64,000 bases of DNA, taken from assembly GCF_026810445.1 (NCBI RefSeq), contig NZ_CP113949.1, positions 2,976,001 to 3,040,000 on the forward strand. The letters run 5' to 3'. The DNA comes from Pseudomonas sp. BSw22131 (GTDB taxonomy: Bacteria; Pseudomonadota; Gammaproteobacteria; Pseudomonadales; Pseudomonadaceae). The position numbers and the translations under genes are program-made. Shown piece after piece: positions 25,132 to 33,002 of the stretch (within the stretch, counting starts at the first letter, position 1; every line of letters begins with the position of its first letter). The notes beneath the pieces are model-generated. The model was not told where the DNA came from. It saw only the letters and a list, made by a program, of their open reading frames with translations, and made no database searches.

Positions 25132-26355
25132 ATGAAAAATACTCATGTATGTAATGCACAGGCCCTGCTATTTCTACTAAGCATTATCTGCGTAGCTTCC
25201 AATCTTCGACCCAGCATGGCTTCGATAGGTCCAATGTTGTCGTCGATTCGCGAGGATATACCACTCACATTTACTCATGCATCACTTCTAACCCTTCTGC
25301 CTATCGCTGCAATGGGAGCAGGAATGTTTTTTGGTCAACGAGTTAGTCGCTGGGTCGGCGAACATACTACTATTACTGCCTCCTTACTTGCCATCGGTCT
25401 AGCCATTGCTTCTCGAGGATACGCAAATCACGCAGCTGCGTTGATTATAAGCGCGATCGTGGCCGGGATTGGAATCGCACTGATACAAGCGTTAATTCCC
25501 ACAATCATAAAGAAATTTTTCAGGATTCATACTCCAACAATTATGGCCATATATATAGCAGCCATTATGAGCGGAGCAGCCTTGGCATCTGCGTTATCAC
25601 CCTATCTGATGAGTGGAAGCGATGGTAATTGGCGTTTAGTATTAGCATTTTGGGCGCTTTTAACTGTAATTGCATCTGTCTCATGGATGTTTAACCGTTC
25701 AGCTTTGATATCCCAGCCACCTTCAGTGATTATTCACGAGCAGCACTTTAGACGTGTTCCACGCGCTTGGACGCTTGGGCTATTTTTTGGGCTTGGGACT
25801 TCCTGCTATACCTGCGTATTGGCGTGGCTTGCACCTTATTACATTGAAAAGGGTTGGAGTCCGCAAGAGGCAGGTCTCGTTGTTAGCATGGTTACTGCCA
25901 TGGAAGTCATAGCAGGACTTCTTGTGCCTATTTTAATTAAGAATCATTCGGACAAGAGATGGGCGCTGACAATACTACTGCTGCTTATTGGATGTGGTTT
26001 CATAGGGCTTTTGCTGAGTTTCGATTACTTGAATTTGTTTTGGCCATGCCTTTTAGGGATCGGCATTGGCGCCCTGTTTCCAATAAGTTTAATCGTGTCC
26101 ATGGATCATATCGAGGACGCTGATAGATCAGGAGCGCTAACTGCATTTGTACAAGGCGTAGGTTACATTATCGCAAGCGTATCTCCTCTAGGGGCTGGTG
26201 TTATCCGCGATGAGATAGGAAGTTTTGAATTAGCGTGGTGGGCACTGACCTTAGTAGTACTAGGCATGATTGGTATAGCTTGGCGTTTCGATCCAGAAAC
26301 ATACAACCAAAAGATTTACAGGGACCTCCCCAAATCAATACACACCAATATCTAG
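25132..26355 (+). CDS. CynX/NimT-type MFS transporter on AT-rich island
   Basis: The protein has about 407 residues from ATG 25132 (MKNTHVCNAQALLFLLSIIC), with GGA six bases upstream; ATG 25108 is an alternative. Twelve hydrophobic segments can be followed. The family motif SNLRPSMASIGPMLSSI after helix 1 is typical of the CynX/NimT (cyanate, 2-nitroimidazole) MFS branch. The final segments are intact and the frame is uninterrupted. Codon usage is markedly AT-rich (many ATT, TTA, AAT codons), unlike its neighbours. An amidase remnant lies upstream; amides, nitriles or organic acids are possible substrates. Confidence 0.85.
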   Translation: MKNTHVCNAQALLFLLSIICVASNLRPSMASIGPMLSSIREDIPLTFTHASLLTLLPIAAMGAGMFFGQRVSRWVGEHTTITASLLAIGLAIASRGYANHAAALIISAIVAGIGIALIQALIPTIIKKFFRIHTPTIMAIYIAAIMSGAALASALSPYLMSGSDGNWRLVLAFWALLTVIASVSWMFNRSALISQPPSVIIHEQHFRRVPRAWTLGLFFGLGTSCYTCVLAWLAPYYIEKGWSPQEAGLVVSMVTAMEVIAGLLVPILIKNHSDKRWALTILLLLIGCGFIGLLLSFDYLNLFWPCLLGIGIGALFPISLIVSMDHIEDADRSGALTAFVQGVGYIIASVSPLGAGVIRDEIGSFELAWWALTLVVLGMIGIAWRFDPETYNQKIYRDLPKSIHTNI

Positions 26356-26403
26356 AGTTTTTCACGCTCGTGGGAATCAGTGGTGTGAGTCCTGCTTTGT
26401 GTA

Positions 26404-26840
26404 AGCGAATTCATTCGCATAGCGTCGGACGGATTCAGCCCATGACGCCGCCTCGCCAACAAGTTGTTTCTACAGGGTGTGCCGCCCTCAACCCGGCATC
26501 ACGCTTCTGGGTATCAACGCCCCCGGATGCTGAATCACCAGGCTCGCCAGCCGGTGGCCCGCTTCAGCCGCCTCTCGTGGGCTACCACCCCGCAGGCGCC
26601 GTGCGAGATACGCCGCGCTGAATGAATCCCCCGCCGCCGTGGTGTCGACCACCCTGCGCACCACATGGGCAGCGACTTCGAACCGTGTGCCCATCGACTC
26701 CACCCTGCAACTCTGCGCTCCGCGCTTGACCACCACTTCTCTGACGCCCATTGCCCGATAGGTCGAGAGCAATTGCTCAGTATCGGTGAACCCGAACAGC
26801 GCCTGCTCATCGTCTTCAGTCAACAGCGCCAGATCCACCT
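26404..26840. repeat. 437-bp direct repeat, right copy
   Basis: This is the partner of 23694-24130, with two mismatches. It begins inside the REP head (AGCGAATTCATTCGC) and ends inside the intact kinase gene. Confidence 0.95.
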
Positions 26841-27429
26841 CGTGCATCACGGCGCGATACGCTTGCTGTGCCTGCTCTACACTGCGCCACAGACGTGGAC
26901 GGTAGTTGTTGTCGAACACCACACAGGCGCCCCGATCACGCGCATCGCCAAGGGCTGACAACAGACGCGCCCTGCCCACTTCACCGAGCACGGCCAGGGT
27001 AATGCCACTGAAATACAGCACATCGTATTCCGCCAGCGAGGCCAGAATCGGTTCGGCTGCGGGCGTGGTGAAGCAATCGCGCACAGCAGCTTCGTTGCGC
27101 CAGTACAAAAAACGCCGCTCGCCATCGGCGTCGGTCTGAATGCAGTACAAGCCAGGCAAGCGTCCGGGCAGGCGCTGGACCTTGCTCAAACCAATGCCCT
27201 CCTCCGACCAGACCTTGCACATGGCGTCGCTGAAACTGTCGTCGCCCAACGCGGTGACGTAATCAATCTGCGCCGCCGAGCCCAATATCCGTGACAGGTA
27301 AACCGCTGTGTTCAGCGTATCGCCACCAAAACTCTGGTTGAGACTGCCGGTGGCGTGCTGCTGCAGCTCGATCATGCACTCGCCAATCAGTGCGACCTTC
27401 GGGTGATTGTGGCGGATCAATTGGCTCAT
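26488..27429 (-). CDS. kdgK: PfkB-family sugar kinase, 2-keto-3-deoxygluconate kinase type
   Basis: The 313-residue start is MSQLIRHNHPKVALIGECMI. PfkB signatures are complete: GGDTLNTAVYLSR near the N-terminus, and the DTTAAGDSFSAAYLARRL motif 2 with the catalytic Asp. ALIGECMIEL and FLYWRNEAAVR are typical of KdgK, which makes KDPG from 2-keto-3-deoxygluconate. The neighbouring deaminase, RidA and IclR genes suggest a different physiological acid or amino-sugar-derived substrate. The 3' 353 bases are duplicated at 23778-24130; this copy is intact. Confidence 0.85.
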   Translation of the reverse strand: MSQLIRHNHPKVALIGECMIELQQHATGSLNQSFGGDTLNTAVYLSRILGSAAQIDYVTALGDDSFSDAMCKVWSEEGIGLSKVQRLPGRLPGLYCIQTDADGERRFLYWRNEAAVRDCFTTPAAEPILASLAEYDVLYFSGITLAVLGEVGRARLLSALGDARDRGACVVFDNNYRPRLWRSVEQAQQAYRAVMHEVDLALLTEDDEQALFGFTDTEQLLSTYRAMGVREVVVKRGAQSCRVESMGTRFEVAAHVVRRVVDTTAAGDSFSAAYLARRLRGGSPREAAEAGHRLASLVIQHPGALIPRSVMPG

Positions 27430-27460
27430 GAATTCATTGCGCTCCCGTGGTAGTCGACGA

Positions 27461-28666
27461 TTAGAAACAGGTATCCAGGGTTTCGATGACACTCAGGTCG
27501 TCGTCTACCAGGCAGCCGGTGCGCCACTTGTCGAAGGTCAGGCACGGGTGCGAGGTTCCGAAGGAAATGATGTCGCCAATCTTCAGGTCCACACCCGTCG
27601 CCACGGTCATGAACGCGTGCTGGTCCATCACGGCGGTTACGGTGCAAGCGCTGACATCATCGCCTTTGGCTGGCACCACGCCCGCTTTGTAACGCAGCAA
27701 GGGGCTGGGCATGCCGGCGTCGAACGCCACGTCGCGCTTGCCCATGGCGATCACCGCAAACCCGGGTTCGGGCATCGATTGCACATGCGCCCAGACTTCC
27801 ATCGCCGGTTGCAGGCCCTCGCTCAGGTCATCGCGGCGGTCCAGTACGCAGCACTGAGCCGCCTTGTAGATGCCATGGTCATGCACCACGTAACTGCCGG
27901 GGCGCAGCACACTCAGGAAGCGCTCGCGCACGTGCTGTTTATCGAACTCCTCGGCGATCAGGTCATACCAGGCCGAGCCCGACGCGGTGACGATAGGTCG
28001 CTCCAGCGCAAACGCGCCGTTGTCCTGCAAAGTCACTGCCATGCGCACCATAGACGCCGCAAACTCACGGATGCCCGTGACCGCATGATCACCGTGGATT
28101 ACGCCTTCGTAGCCTTCGATACCCGTGAGTTTCAGCGCCGGTTGCGCGGCAATGGCATCGGCCAGGGCCATGACGTCCTGTTCACTGCGGCAACCGCAAC
28201 GGCCGCCGACCACGCCGTACTCGATCATCACGTTGAGGTGCAGGCCCCGGGCGGCGAAGAACTCGCCCAGTGTCTGAACGTTGTCCGGGTGATCGACCAT
28301 GCAGTGGAAGTCGAACATCGAGTCGCTGAGCATCTCGGCGATCAATGCCATGTTCGGCGTGCCGACCAGTTGATTGGCCATCAGTATCCGGCGCACGCCG
28401 TGGGCGTAGGCAGCGCGAGTCTGGACGGCCGTCGCAAGCGTCATGCCCCAGGCGCCGACTTCGAGCTGACGACGAAATAACGCAGGCACCATACTGGTCT
28501 TGCCATGCGGAGCGAGTTCGGCGCCGCTGTTACTCACGAACTTCTGCATCCAGTGCAGGTTGTGCTCAAGTGCCTGGCGATGGATGACCAGTGCAGGCAG
28601 GCTGACGTCGCGGACCAGTTGGTCGCCTGGGTTGGCGCTGCCTTTCTCGACGAGGGCGATGCTCAT
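27461..28666 (-). CDS. PLP-dependent amino acid deaminase, D-serine dehydratase/D-threonine aldolase-like
   Basis: The 401-residue protein has an alanine-racemase-type N-terminal barrel. The PLP lysine is in APHGKTSM (Lys56), and the GIEGYEGVIHGDH and YVVHDHGIYK motifs belong to the DSD1-like C-terminal part. The family removes ammonia from D-amino acids or beta-hydroxy amino acids. It is 32 bases upstream of kdgK and in the same direction. A RidA protein, which clears the enamine/imine by-products of such dehydratases, is encoded nearby, which supports a dehydratase/deaminase role. The exact substrate is unknown. Confidence 0.8.
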   Translation of the reverse strand: MSIALVEKGSANPGDQLVRDVSLPALVIHRQALEHNLHWMQKFVSNSGAELAPHGKTSMVPALFRRQLEVGAWGMTLATAVQTRAAYAHGVRRILMANQLVGTPNMALIAEMLSDSMFDFHCMVDHPDNVQTLGEFFAARGLHLNVMIEYGVVGGRCGCRSEQDVMALADAIAAQPALKLTGIEGYEGVIHGDHAVTGIREFAASMVRMAVTLQDNGAFALERPIVTASGSAWYDLIAEEFDKQHVRERFLSVLRPGSYVVHDHGIYKAAQCCVLDRRDDLSEGLQPAMEVWAHVQSMPEPGFAVIAMGKRDVAFDAGMPSPLLRYKAGVVPAKGDDVSACTVTAVMDQHAFMTVATGVDLKIGDIISFGTSHPCLTFDKWRTGCLVDDDLSVIETLDTCF

Positions 28667-28734
28667 GGTGTTCTCCTGTTATTGGCATGACGCAGGTTGC
28701 TGGCGCGCTGGCTCGCACCGCAGGCACGCGGGCG

Positions 28735-29514
28735 TTAGTCGTTGACCCGTCGCGCGAGGCGATCGGCGCTGTCGATCAGCACGCGGCGGTAATCGTCGTA
28801 ATGGGTCTTGGCGTCGGCCCGGGGCGCGACGATGCACAAGGTGGCGATGCACAGTCCTTGCTGGTCTTTGACCGGGGCGGCAAAGCAATGGGTGAAGGTG
28901 TCGGCAATGCTGTTGAAGGAGAAAAACCCTTCGCCGTGGGCCTTGCGGATCTCAGCCAGGAACGTCTCCAGCGGCAGACGCTCGCCATCCGGAAGGATGA
29001 AATCCTCGGGATCAATGAGGTCCCGAATGGCCTGATCGCTCAAATGCCCCAAAAGCAAACGTCCGGAGGCCGTCCACGGGATCGGCGCATCTTCGCCGAT
29101 GTCCGAGGAAATCCGGAAATGCCGGGCGCCTTCCTTCATCAGCGCAACGGTGTATTTGCGCCCGTTGAGCAGGCACATCTGTGCGGTTTCGCGGGTTTGC
29201 TCGACGATCTCGCTGAGGCTGACCTCGGCTTCGCGGGTAAAGTCGAAATGCCGCAAGTGCGCCTGACCGAGAAAGTACAGCTGCCGGCCCAGGTACACAT
29301 GACCGTCCTTGCCGACGGTTTGCAGAATCCGCCTCTCGAGCAACGAAGCGACCAGCTCATACACCGTGGACTTGGGACTGCCGATGCCGCTGGCGATCTC
29401 GTTCGGGCGCAGCGGCGTACCCTTTTCCTTGAGAAAATCCAGAATATCGAACGCCCGGTCCAGCCCGCGGGCCCTTCGCTTGATCGTGTCTTCGGTCATG
29501 ATTGGGTTGTCCAT
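28735..29514 (-). CDS. IclR-family transcriptional regulator
   Basis: The 259-residue protein starts MDNPIMTEDTIKRRARGLDR, with GGAAA upstream; ATG 29499 is possible. It has an N-terminal winged helix (ILDFLKEKGTPLRPNEIASG then STVYELVASLLERR) and a C-terminal GAF-like IclR effector domain (ASGRLLLGHLSD, FFSFNSIADTFTHCFAAPV). It lies upstream of the deaminase and kdgK genes in the same direction, 68 bases away, and probably regulates them. The effector should be a pathway acid. Confidence 0.85.
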   Translation of the reverse strand: MDNPIMTEDTIKRRARGLDRAFDILDFLKEKGTPLRPNEIASGIGSPKSTVYELVASLLERRILQTVGKDGHVYLGRQLYFLGQAHLRHFDFTREAEVSLSEIVEQTRETAQMCLLNGRKYTVALMKEGARHFRISSDIGEDAPIPWTASGRLLLGHLSDQAIRDLIDPEDFILPDGERLPLETFLAEIRKAHGEGFFSFNSIADTFTHCFAAPVKDQQGLCIATLCIVAPRADAKTHYDDYRRVLIDSADRLARRVND

Positions 29515-29668
29515 CGCTGCGATATTTCCTTAAACAAAGCGCGCAGTTTACGTGTTGGAGCGAGCGGGCGGCTTTGCGACTTACCCACGAAGCTGTGACC
29601 TTAGGTTGCCTGAAACACCGCGTTGTGGGCTTCGCGGGCAAGCGCGCTCATACAGGTCATCGTCGGAT
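29515..29668. other. Gap between IclR gene and REPIN
   Basis: This is probably the IclR promoter. No operator palindrome was recognised. Confidence 0.3.
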
Positions 29669-29759
29669 CTGTAGGAGCGAATTCATTCGCGAGAGGCCCG
29701 TCCAGGTGATCTGTATTACCAACTGGGAAACCGATTCGCGAATGAATTCGCTCCTACAG
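29669..29759. repeat. REPIN, complete inverted pair
   Basis: CTGTAGGAGCGAATTCATTC at 29669 and the reverse arm GAATGAATTCGCTCCTACAG ending at 29759 flank about 45 bases of spacer. This is the best-preserved REPIN in the window. Confidence 0.85.
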
Positions 29760-29772
29760 GGTCGTGCTCTTC

Positions 29773-30162
29773 TTACGCCTTCTTCTTGTAAGCAATGCAG
29801 TCAATCTCGACCTTGCAATCCACCATCATGTTTGCCTGGACGCAGGCCCGGGCCGGGGCGTGTTCGGGGGTGAAGTATTCGCCGAACACCTTGTTGAAAC
29901 TCCAGAAATCCCGGGGGTCTTCCAGCCACACGCCGACGCGCACCACGTCTTTGAGCTCATAGCCGGCCTCGGTCAGGATCGCCACCAGGTTTTCCATGGT
30001 CTGGCGGGTTTGTTCGACAATGCCGCCCACAATGATCTCGCCATCCACTGCTGGCACTTGTCCTGAAACATGCAGCCAACCGTCTGCCTCGACCGCGCGA
30101 GCGAAAGGACGTGGCTGACCGCCACCTGCTGTGCTACCAGCGCCGTAACGAGTAATGCTCAT
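29773..30162 (-). CDS. RidA-family enamine/imine deaminase
   Basis: The 129-residue start is MSITRYGAGSTAGGGQPRPF, with AAGGAGA upstream. RidA features are clear: FARAVEADGWLHVSGQVP, TRQTMENLVAIL, and the Arg/Cys region ARACVQANMMVDCKVEIDCI with Arg for the carboxylate. It hydrolyses reactive enamines such as 2-aminoacrylate formed by PLP dehydratases, fitting the adjacent deaminase gene. It ends in a Lys-rich tail. It was presumably co-transcribed with the destroyed ABC transporter genes upstream. Confidence 0.9.
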   Translation of the reverse strand: MSITRYGAGSTAGGGQPRPFARAVEADGWLHVSGQVPAVDGEIIVGGIVEQTRQTMENLVAILTEAGYELKDVVRVGVWLEDPRDFWSFNKVFGEYFTPEHAPARACVQANMMVDCKVEIDCIAYKKKA

Positions 30163-30197
30163 GAGAAATCTCCTTGGATTGAGCAAAAAAAATGCAG

Positions 30198-30870
30198 TTA
30201 AAAACGAATATTCTTGAGAAATTCCGCCAGGCGCGCCGACTTTGGCTGTTCACACAGCGCTTTGGGTGGCCCTTGCCCTTCAATGCGGCCCTGGTTCATG
30301 AACACGGTCTGGTACATCAGATCAACGCTGTCGTATTGATCGACCTTGGCCTTGGGCAGCGCCCGGTGGACCCACTCTTCGGCGTAGACGTTCTGCAGCA
30401 CGGCGACTGTCACACCATCGCCAGCGGCTTTCAGATCGTCAATCTCTTTGTATTTGCTGTTGGTGGGCAGCAGCAGCGCCACGCCTTCGCGGTAGTACGG
30501 CAGCGTGAACGCCACCTGTTACGCCCGGCTGGCGGTGACGGTGATGAACTGACAGCTCATATCGACTTCGTCGGTCAGCAGGTTCGGGGATACGGGCGTC
30601 GGAAGACTGCACCACGAACTCGACCTTGCTCGCGTCGTTGAACAGTCCTTTGGACACGATGCGTGCAATGTCGATGTCGATGCCCTGCAACTTGCCGTCC
30701 GCGCCCCGAAAGTGCCACGGCGCATTGGTGCTGCCTGTGCCTACCACCAGATGACCGCGCTGCAACACGCTGTCCAGTTTGCTGTCAGCCGCCTGAGCTG
30801 TGCCGAGACACGTGGCGGTCGCCGCGAGAACAAACGCACAAGCTTTCAAAAAAGAAGGTCCGCGTTGCAT
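30198..30870 (-). pseudogene. Amino-acid ABC transporter: binding protein fused by deletion to ATPase C-terminus
   Basis: The 5' part (start 30870, GGAGG site) encodes a signal peptide (ACAFVLAATATCLGTAQA) and the first lobe of a family-3 periplasmic binding protein (VLQRGHLVVGTGSTNAPWHF). Three lesions follow. An extra C in CCCC near 30590 shifts the frame, with NLLTDEVDMSCQFITVTASR continuing in the new frame. A TAA then replaces a Gln-like codon before VAFTLPYYREG. After DSVDLMYQ the sequence jumps to MNQGRIEGQGPPKALCEQ then LAEFLKNIRF, which is the C-terminus of a transporter ATPase. The permease genes and most of the ATPase are missing. Confidence 0.85.
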
Positions 30871-31219
30871 GAAAAGACCTCCGCCGAAGACTACATCTTC
30901 CGCTATAGCGGAATCTATTGTGTAGCAGCGGAATGGGCAGAAAGTGTGCCACAGAATTCGGCGCTTAGAACAGGCCTCAGAAAATCCCGAGAGATCAAAG
31001 GGCTAACCTTTGTGTCCAGCGGCGTGCACCGCTTGGGCGCCCAATCCGGCGCTATCGGCTGTTACGCGAATCGGTAACGGAGCGCTAACGCTGTGCGTCA
31101 ATGCGCTACGACTGCGCAACTCCAGCATCCAACACAGCAATGACCGTCGGTCGATGCGTGAGCACGTTAGTCCGACGGCAGGACCTAACCGATAACGACT
31201 CAAACAGGGAGCAGTGATC
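30871..31219. other. Divergent promoter region
   Basis: The region lies between the dead transporter and the small secreted protein. It contains short repeated GCG-rich words (TAACGGAGCGCTAACGC) but no convincing operator, RNA or gene. Confidence 0.3.
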
Positions 31220-31567
31220 ATGAAGTCGAAAATGCCCTGCGTCGCACTGGCGGCGCTGCTGTTCATTCCAGGCCTTGCCCCCATTGCCGCGACGCCTGCG
31301 CCACACACTGCTTCGCTTGCGGGCGCACTGATGGTGGCGTCAGCGTTACCACCAGGCGCCAATCCTTCGACACCGAGTGGCTCTGCTACACCAGGTACCC
31401 CCAAGGACACAAAAGCGACCAACTCTGGGGCAGGCGCCGAACAAACCCCCAAGGCAACTGAACGTAAACGCACAGGCAAAACCACTGAGGGCAGTGGCAG
31501 TACAAAGCGCAACGCTGATCAGGGCAAGACCAGACAAACCAGACCCGGCGCCTCGGGCACCCGGTGA
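31220..31567 (+). CDS. Small exported Ser/Thr/Gly-rich hypothetical protein
   Basis: The 115-residue start is MKSKMPCVALAALLFIPGLA, with GGGAG eight bases upstream. A signal peptide of about 25 residues is followed by a low-complexity tail rich in Pro, Gly, Ala, Thr, Ser and Lys (TPSGSATPGTPKDTKATN, RKRTGKTTEGSGSTKR). The tail is basic and probably disordered in the periplasm. The family is not recognised. Confidence 0.55.
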   Translation: MKSKMPCVALAALLFIPGLAPIAATPAPHTASLAGALMVASALPPGANPSTPSGSATPGTPKDTKATNSGAGAEQTPKATERKRTGKTTEGSGSTKRNADQGKTRQTRPGASGTR

Positions 31568-31653
31568 TCACCTGCGGAGTTCGAGTCGGCGGCCATCGCG
31601 ATCCGTGCTATTAACTGGTCGCCTGAGACTCGATCACTTGCAGGACTGCCCGG

Positions 31654-32358
31654 ATGTTGCCAACTCCCGTTTCGCGCTCCAACGACCTACGTTTTCTTCG
31701 CGCACGCGTCTGGCGAGGACGGATCGGACTGGGACTGGTGGCCAGCTTGTCAGTCCTGGCGGGCATGACTGATGCCATCGGCTTTATGGCCACCGGTGAT
31801 TTCGTCTCTTTTATGAGCGGCAATACGACGCGGCTGGCGGTGGCGATCAGCGACGGGGACAGCGCCTTGATCGGCAGATTGTGTGCATTGGTGGTGGCCT
31901 TTATCGCCGGCAACGCGCTGGGCGTTATCGTCAGCCGTTTCAGCGGACGCCGCGCCTTTGCGTTGCTGTTGCTACTCGCGGCAATGCTGGGCCTGTCTGC
32001 TTCGTTGCCCACCGCTTGGCAGACGGCCGCATTGCTGATCGGCATCATCGCCATGGGCATGCTCAATGCGGTGGTTGAACAGGTAAATGGGCTGCCCATC
32101 GGGCTGACGTACGTCACGGGCGCGCTGTCCCGGTTCGGACGCGGTCTGGGTCGCTGGCTGGTAGGTGAACGCCCCAGCGGTTGGCGGGTTCAATTGGTAC
32201 CGTGGACCGGGATGTTCATCGGCGCTGTGCTCGGGGCTGTTCTGGAGCAACGCATGGGCTTGAGCGCTATGTACTTCAGTGCGGCGCTGGCGGTCGTCAT
32301 TGGTTTGGTGACCTTGAAGATCCCTCGCCGCTGGCAACTTGGTTATATGCCCCGTTGA
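31654..32358 (+). CDS. DUF1275 (YoaK-like) membrane protein
   Basis: The 234-residue inner-membrane protein has six hydrophobic segments. The DUF1275 signature is present: SVLAGMTDAIGFMATGDFVS with FMSGNTTRLAVA, and later MLNAVVEQVNGLPIGLTYVTGAL. The family is widespread and of unknown function, with a possible transport role. An 86-base gap and the same direction link it loosely to the secreted protein upstream. Confidence 0.8.
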   Translation: MLPTPVSRSNDLRFLRARVWRGRIGLGLVASLSVLAGMTDAIGFMATGDFVSFMSGNTTRLAVAISDGDSALIGRLCALVVAFIAGNALGVIVSRFSGRRAFALLLLLAAMLGLSASLPTAWQTAALLIGIIAMGMLNAVVEQVNGLPIGLTYVTGALSRFGRGLGRWLVGERPSGWRVQLVPWTGMFIGAVLGAVLEQRMGLSAMYFSAALAVVIGLVTLKIPRRWQLGYMPR

Positions 32359-32500
32359 TCAGATACCCCTTCAGTATTGGCCGATGGGGCCGAAATCAGG
32401 CTACAAAGCAGGTTCAAAAGGGAACTTTGGCACTGGAAATGCTTCTCTACAATTATATGAATATTTTGTGACAGAAGCACCGTGTCCAGCAGGAGTAAGT

Positions 32501-32869
32501 ATGAAACACAGAGCGACCATCATTTGTCGCCGTGAGGATCAGATTCTTTACGTGCGCAAACCCAAATCGAAATGGACGCTGCCTGGCGGTAAAGTCGAAA
32601 ACCACGAAACGCCGTCGCAGGCCGCCGAGCGCGAGTTACGCGAGGAGACGGGATTGATCCTTGGCGACCTGGCTTATATTTCCAGTTTTCAGGGCGATGA
32701 AGTCCTGCACCATGTTTTCGAAGTCTCGGTGACGTTCATCGTGACTCCGGCTCCGAACAACGAGATCGCTGATTGCCGCTGGTTCACTGCCGAAGAACTG
32801 GGCGATATCAAAGTCAACCCGGCGGCCAGATCAATCGTGAGAGCGTTTTTGAGTAACGCGATTCCCTGA
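32501..32869 (+). CDS. Nudix hydrolase
   Basis: The 122-residue start is MKHRATIICRREDQILYVRK, with AGGAG five bases upstream. The Nudix box is perfect: G-x5-E-x7-REL-x-EE-x-GL in GGKVENHETPSQAAERELRE then ETGL. It hydrolyses nucleoside diphosphates linked to another moiety. The compact single-domain form does not indicate the substrate. Confidence 0.9.
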   Translation: MKHRATIICRREDQILYVRKPKSKWTLPGGKVENHETPSQAAERELREETGLILGDLAYISSFQGDEVLHHVFEVSVTFIVTPAPNNEIADCRWFTAEELGDIKVNPAARSIVRAFLSNAIP

Positions 32870-32948
32870 TTCGATTAGTGCGGATCAATTCACACAACTT
32901 TCACATTGGATCCGATATTGTTCAGTGGCTCCCACAAGAAACACGTTT

Positions 32949-32981
32949 AAGCCCGCTACCCCCCATCGCGGGCTTTTTCTT
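32949..32981 (+). terminator. Rho-independent terminator after the Nudix gene
   Basis: The stem AAGCCCGC/GCGGGCTT with a CCCCCCAT-type loop is followed by TTTTTCTT. It lies 80 bases after the Nudix stop and just before a convergent gene. Confidence 0.75.
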
Positions 32982-33002
32982 GTCTGCGATTTGGCTGCCC
33001 TG

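Larger units (their letters stand above)
24131..26403. mobile_element. AT-rich acquired segment between direct repeats
   Basis: The 2273-base segment differs visibly in composition from its GC-rich flanks. It is bracketed exactly by the two 437-base copies of the native kinase 3' region. No transposase, integrase or IS terminal repeats were found. It carries one intact MFS gene and eroded fragments of at least two others. Native flanks are preserved: the left copy joins ppiC and the right copy belongs to the complete kinase gene. This is what a single crossover between the chromosome and a circular molecule carrying a kinase fragment would leave. Confidence 0.8.

Noticed and set aside
24131..26403. 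Acquired segment as an insertion sequence or transposon
   Set aside because: No transposase, no terminal inverted repeats, and the flanking duplication (437 bases) is far longer than transposition target duplications.
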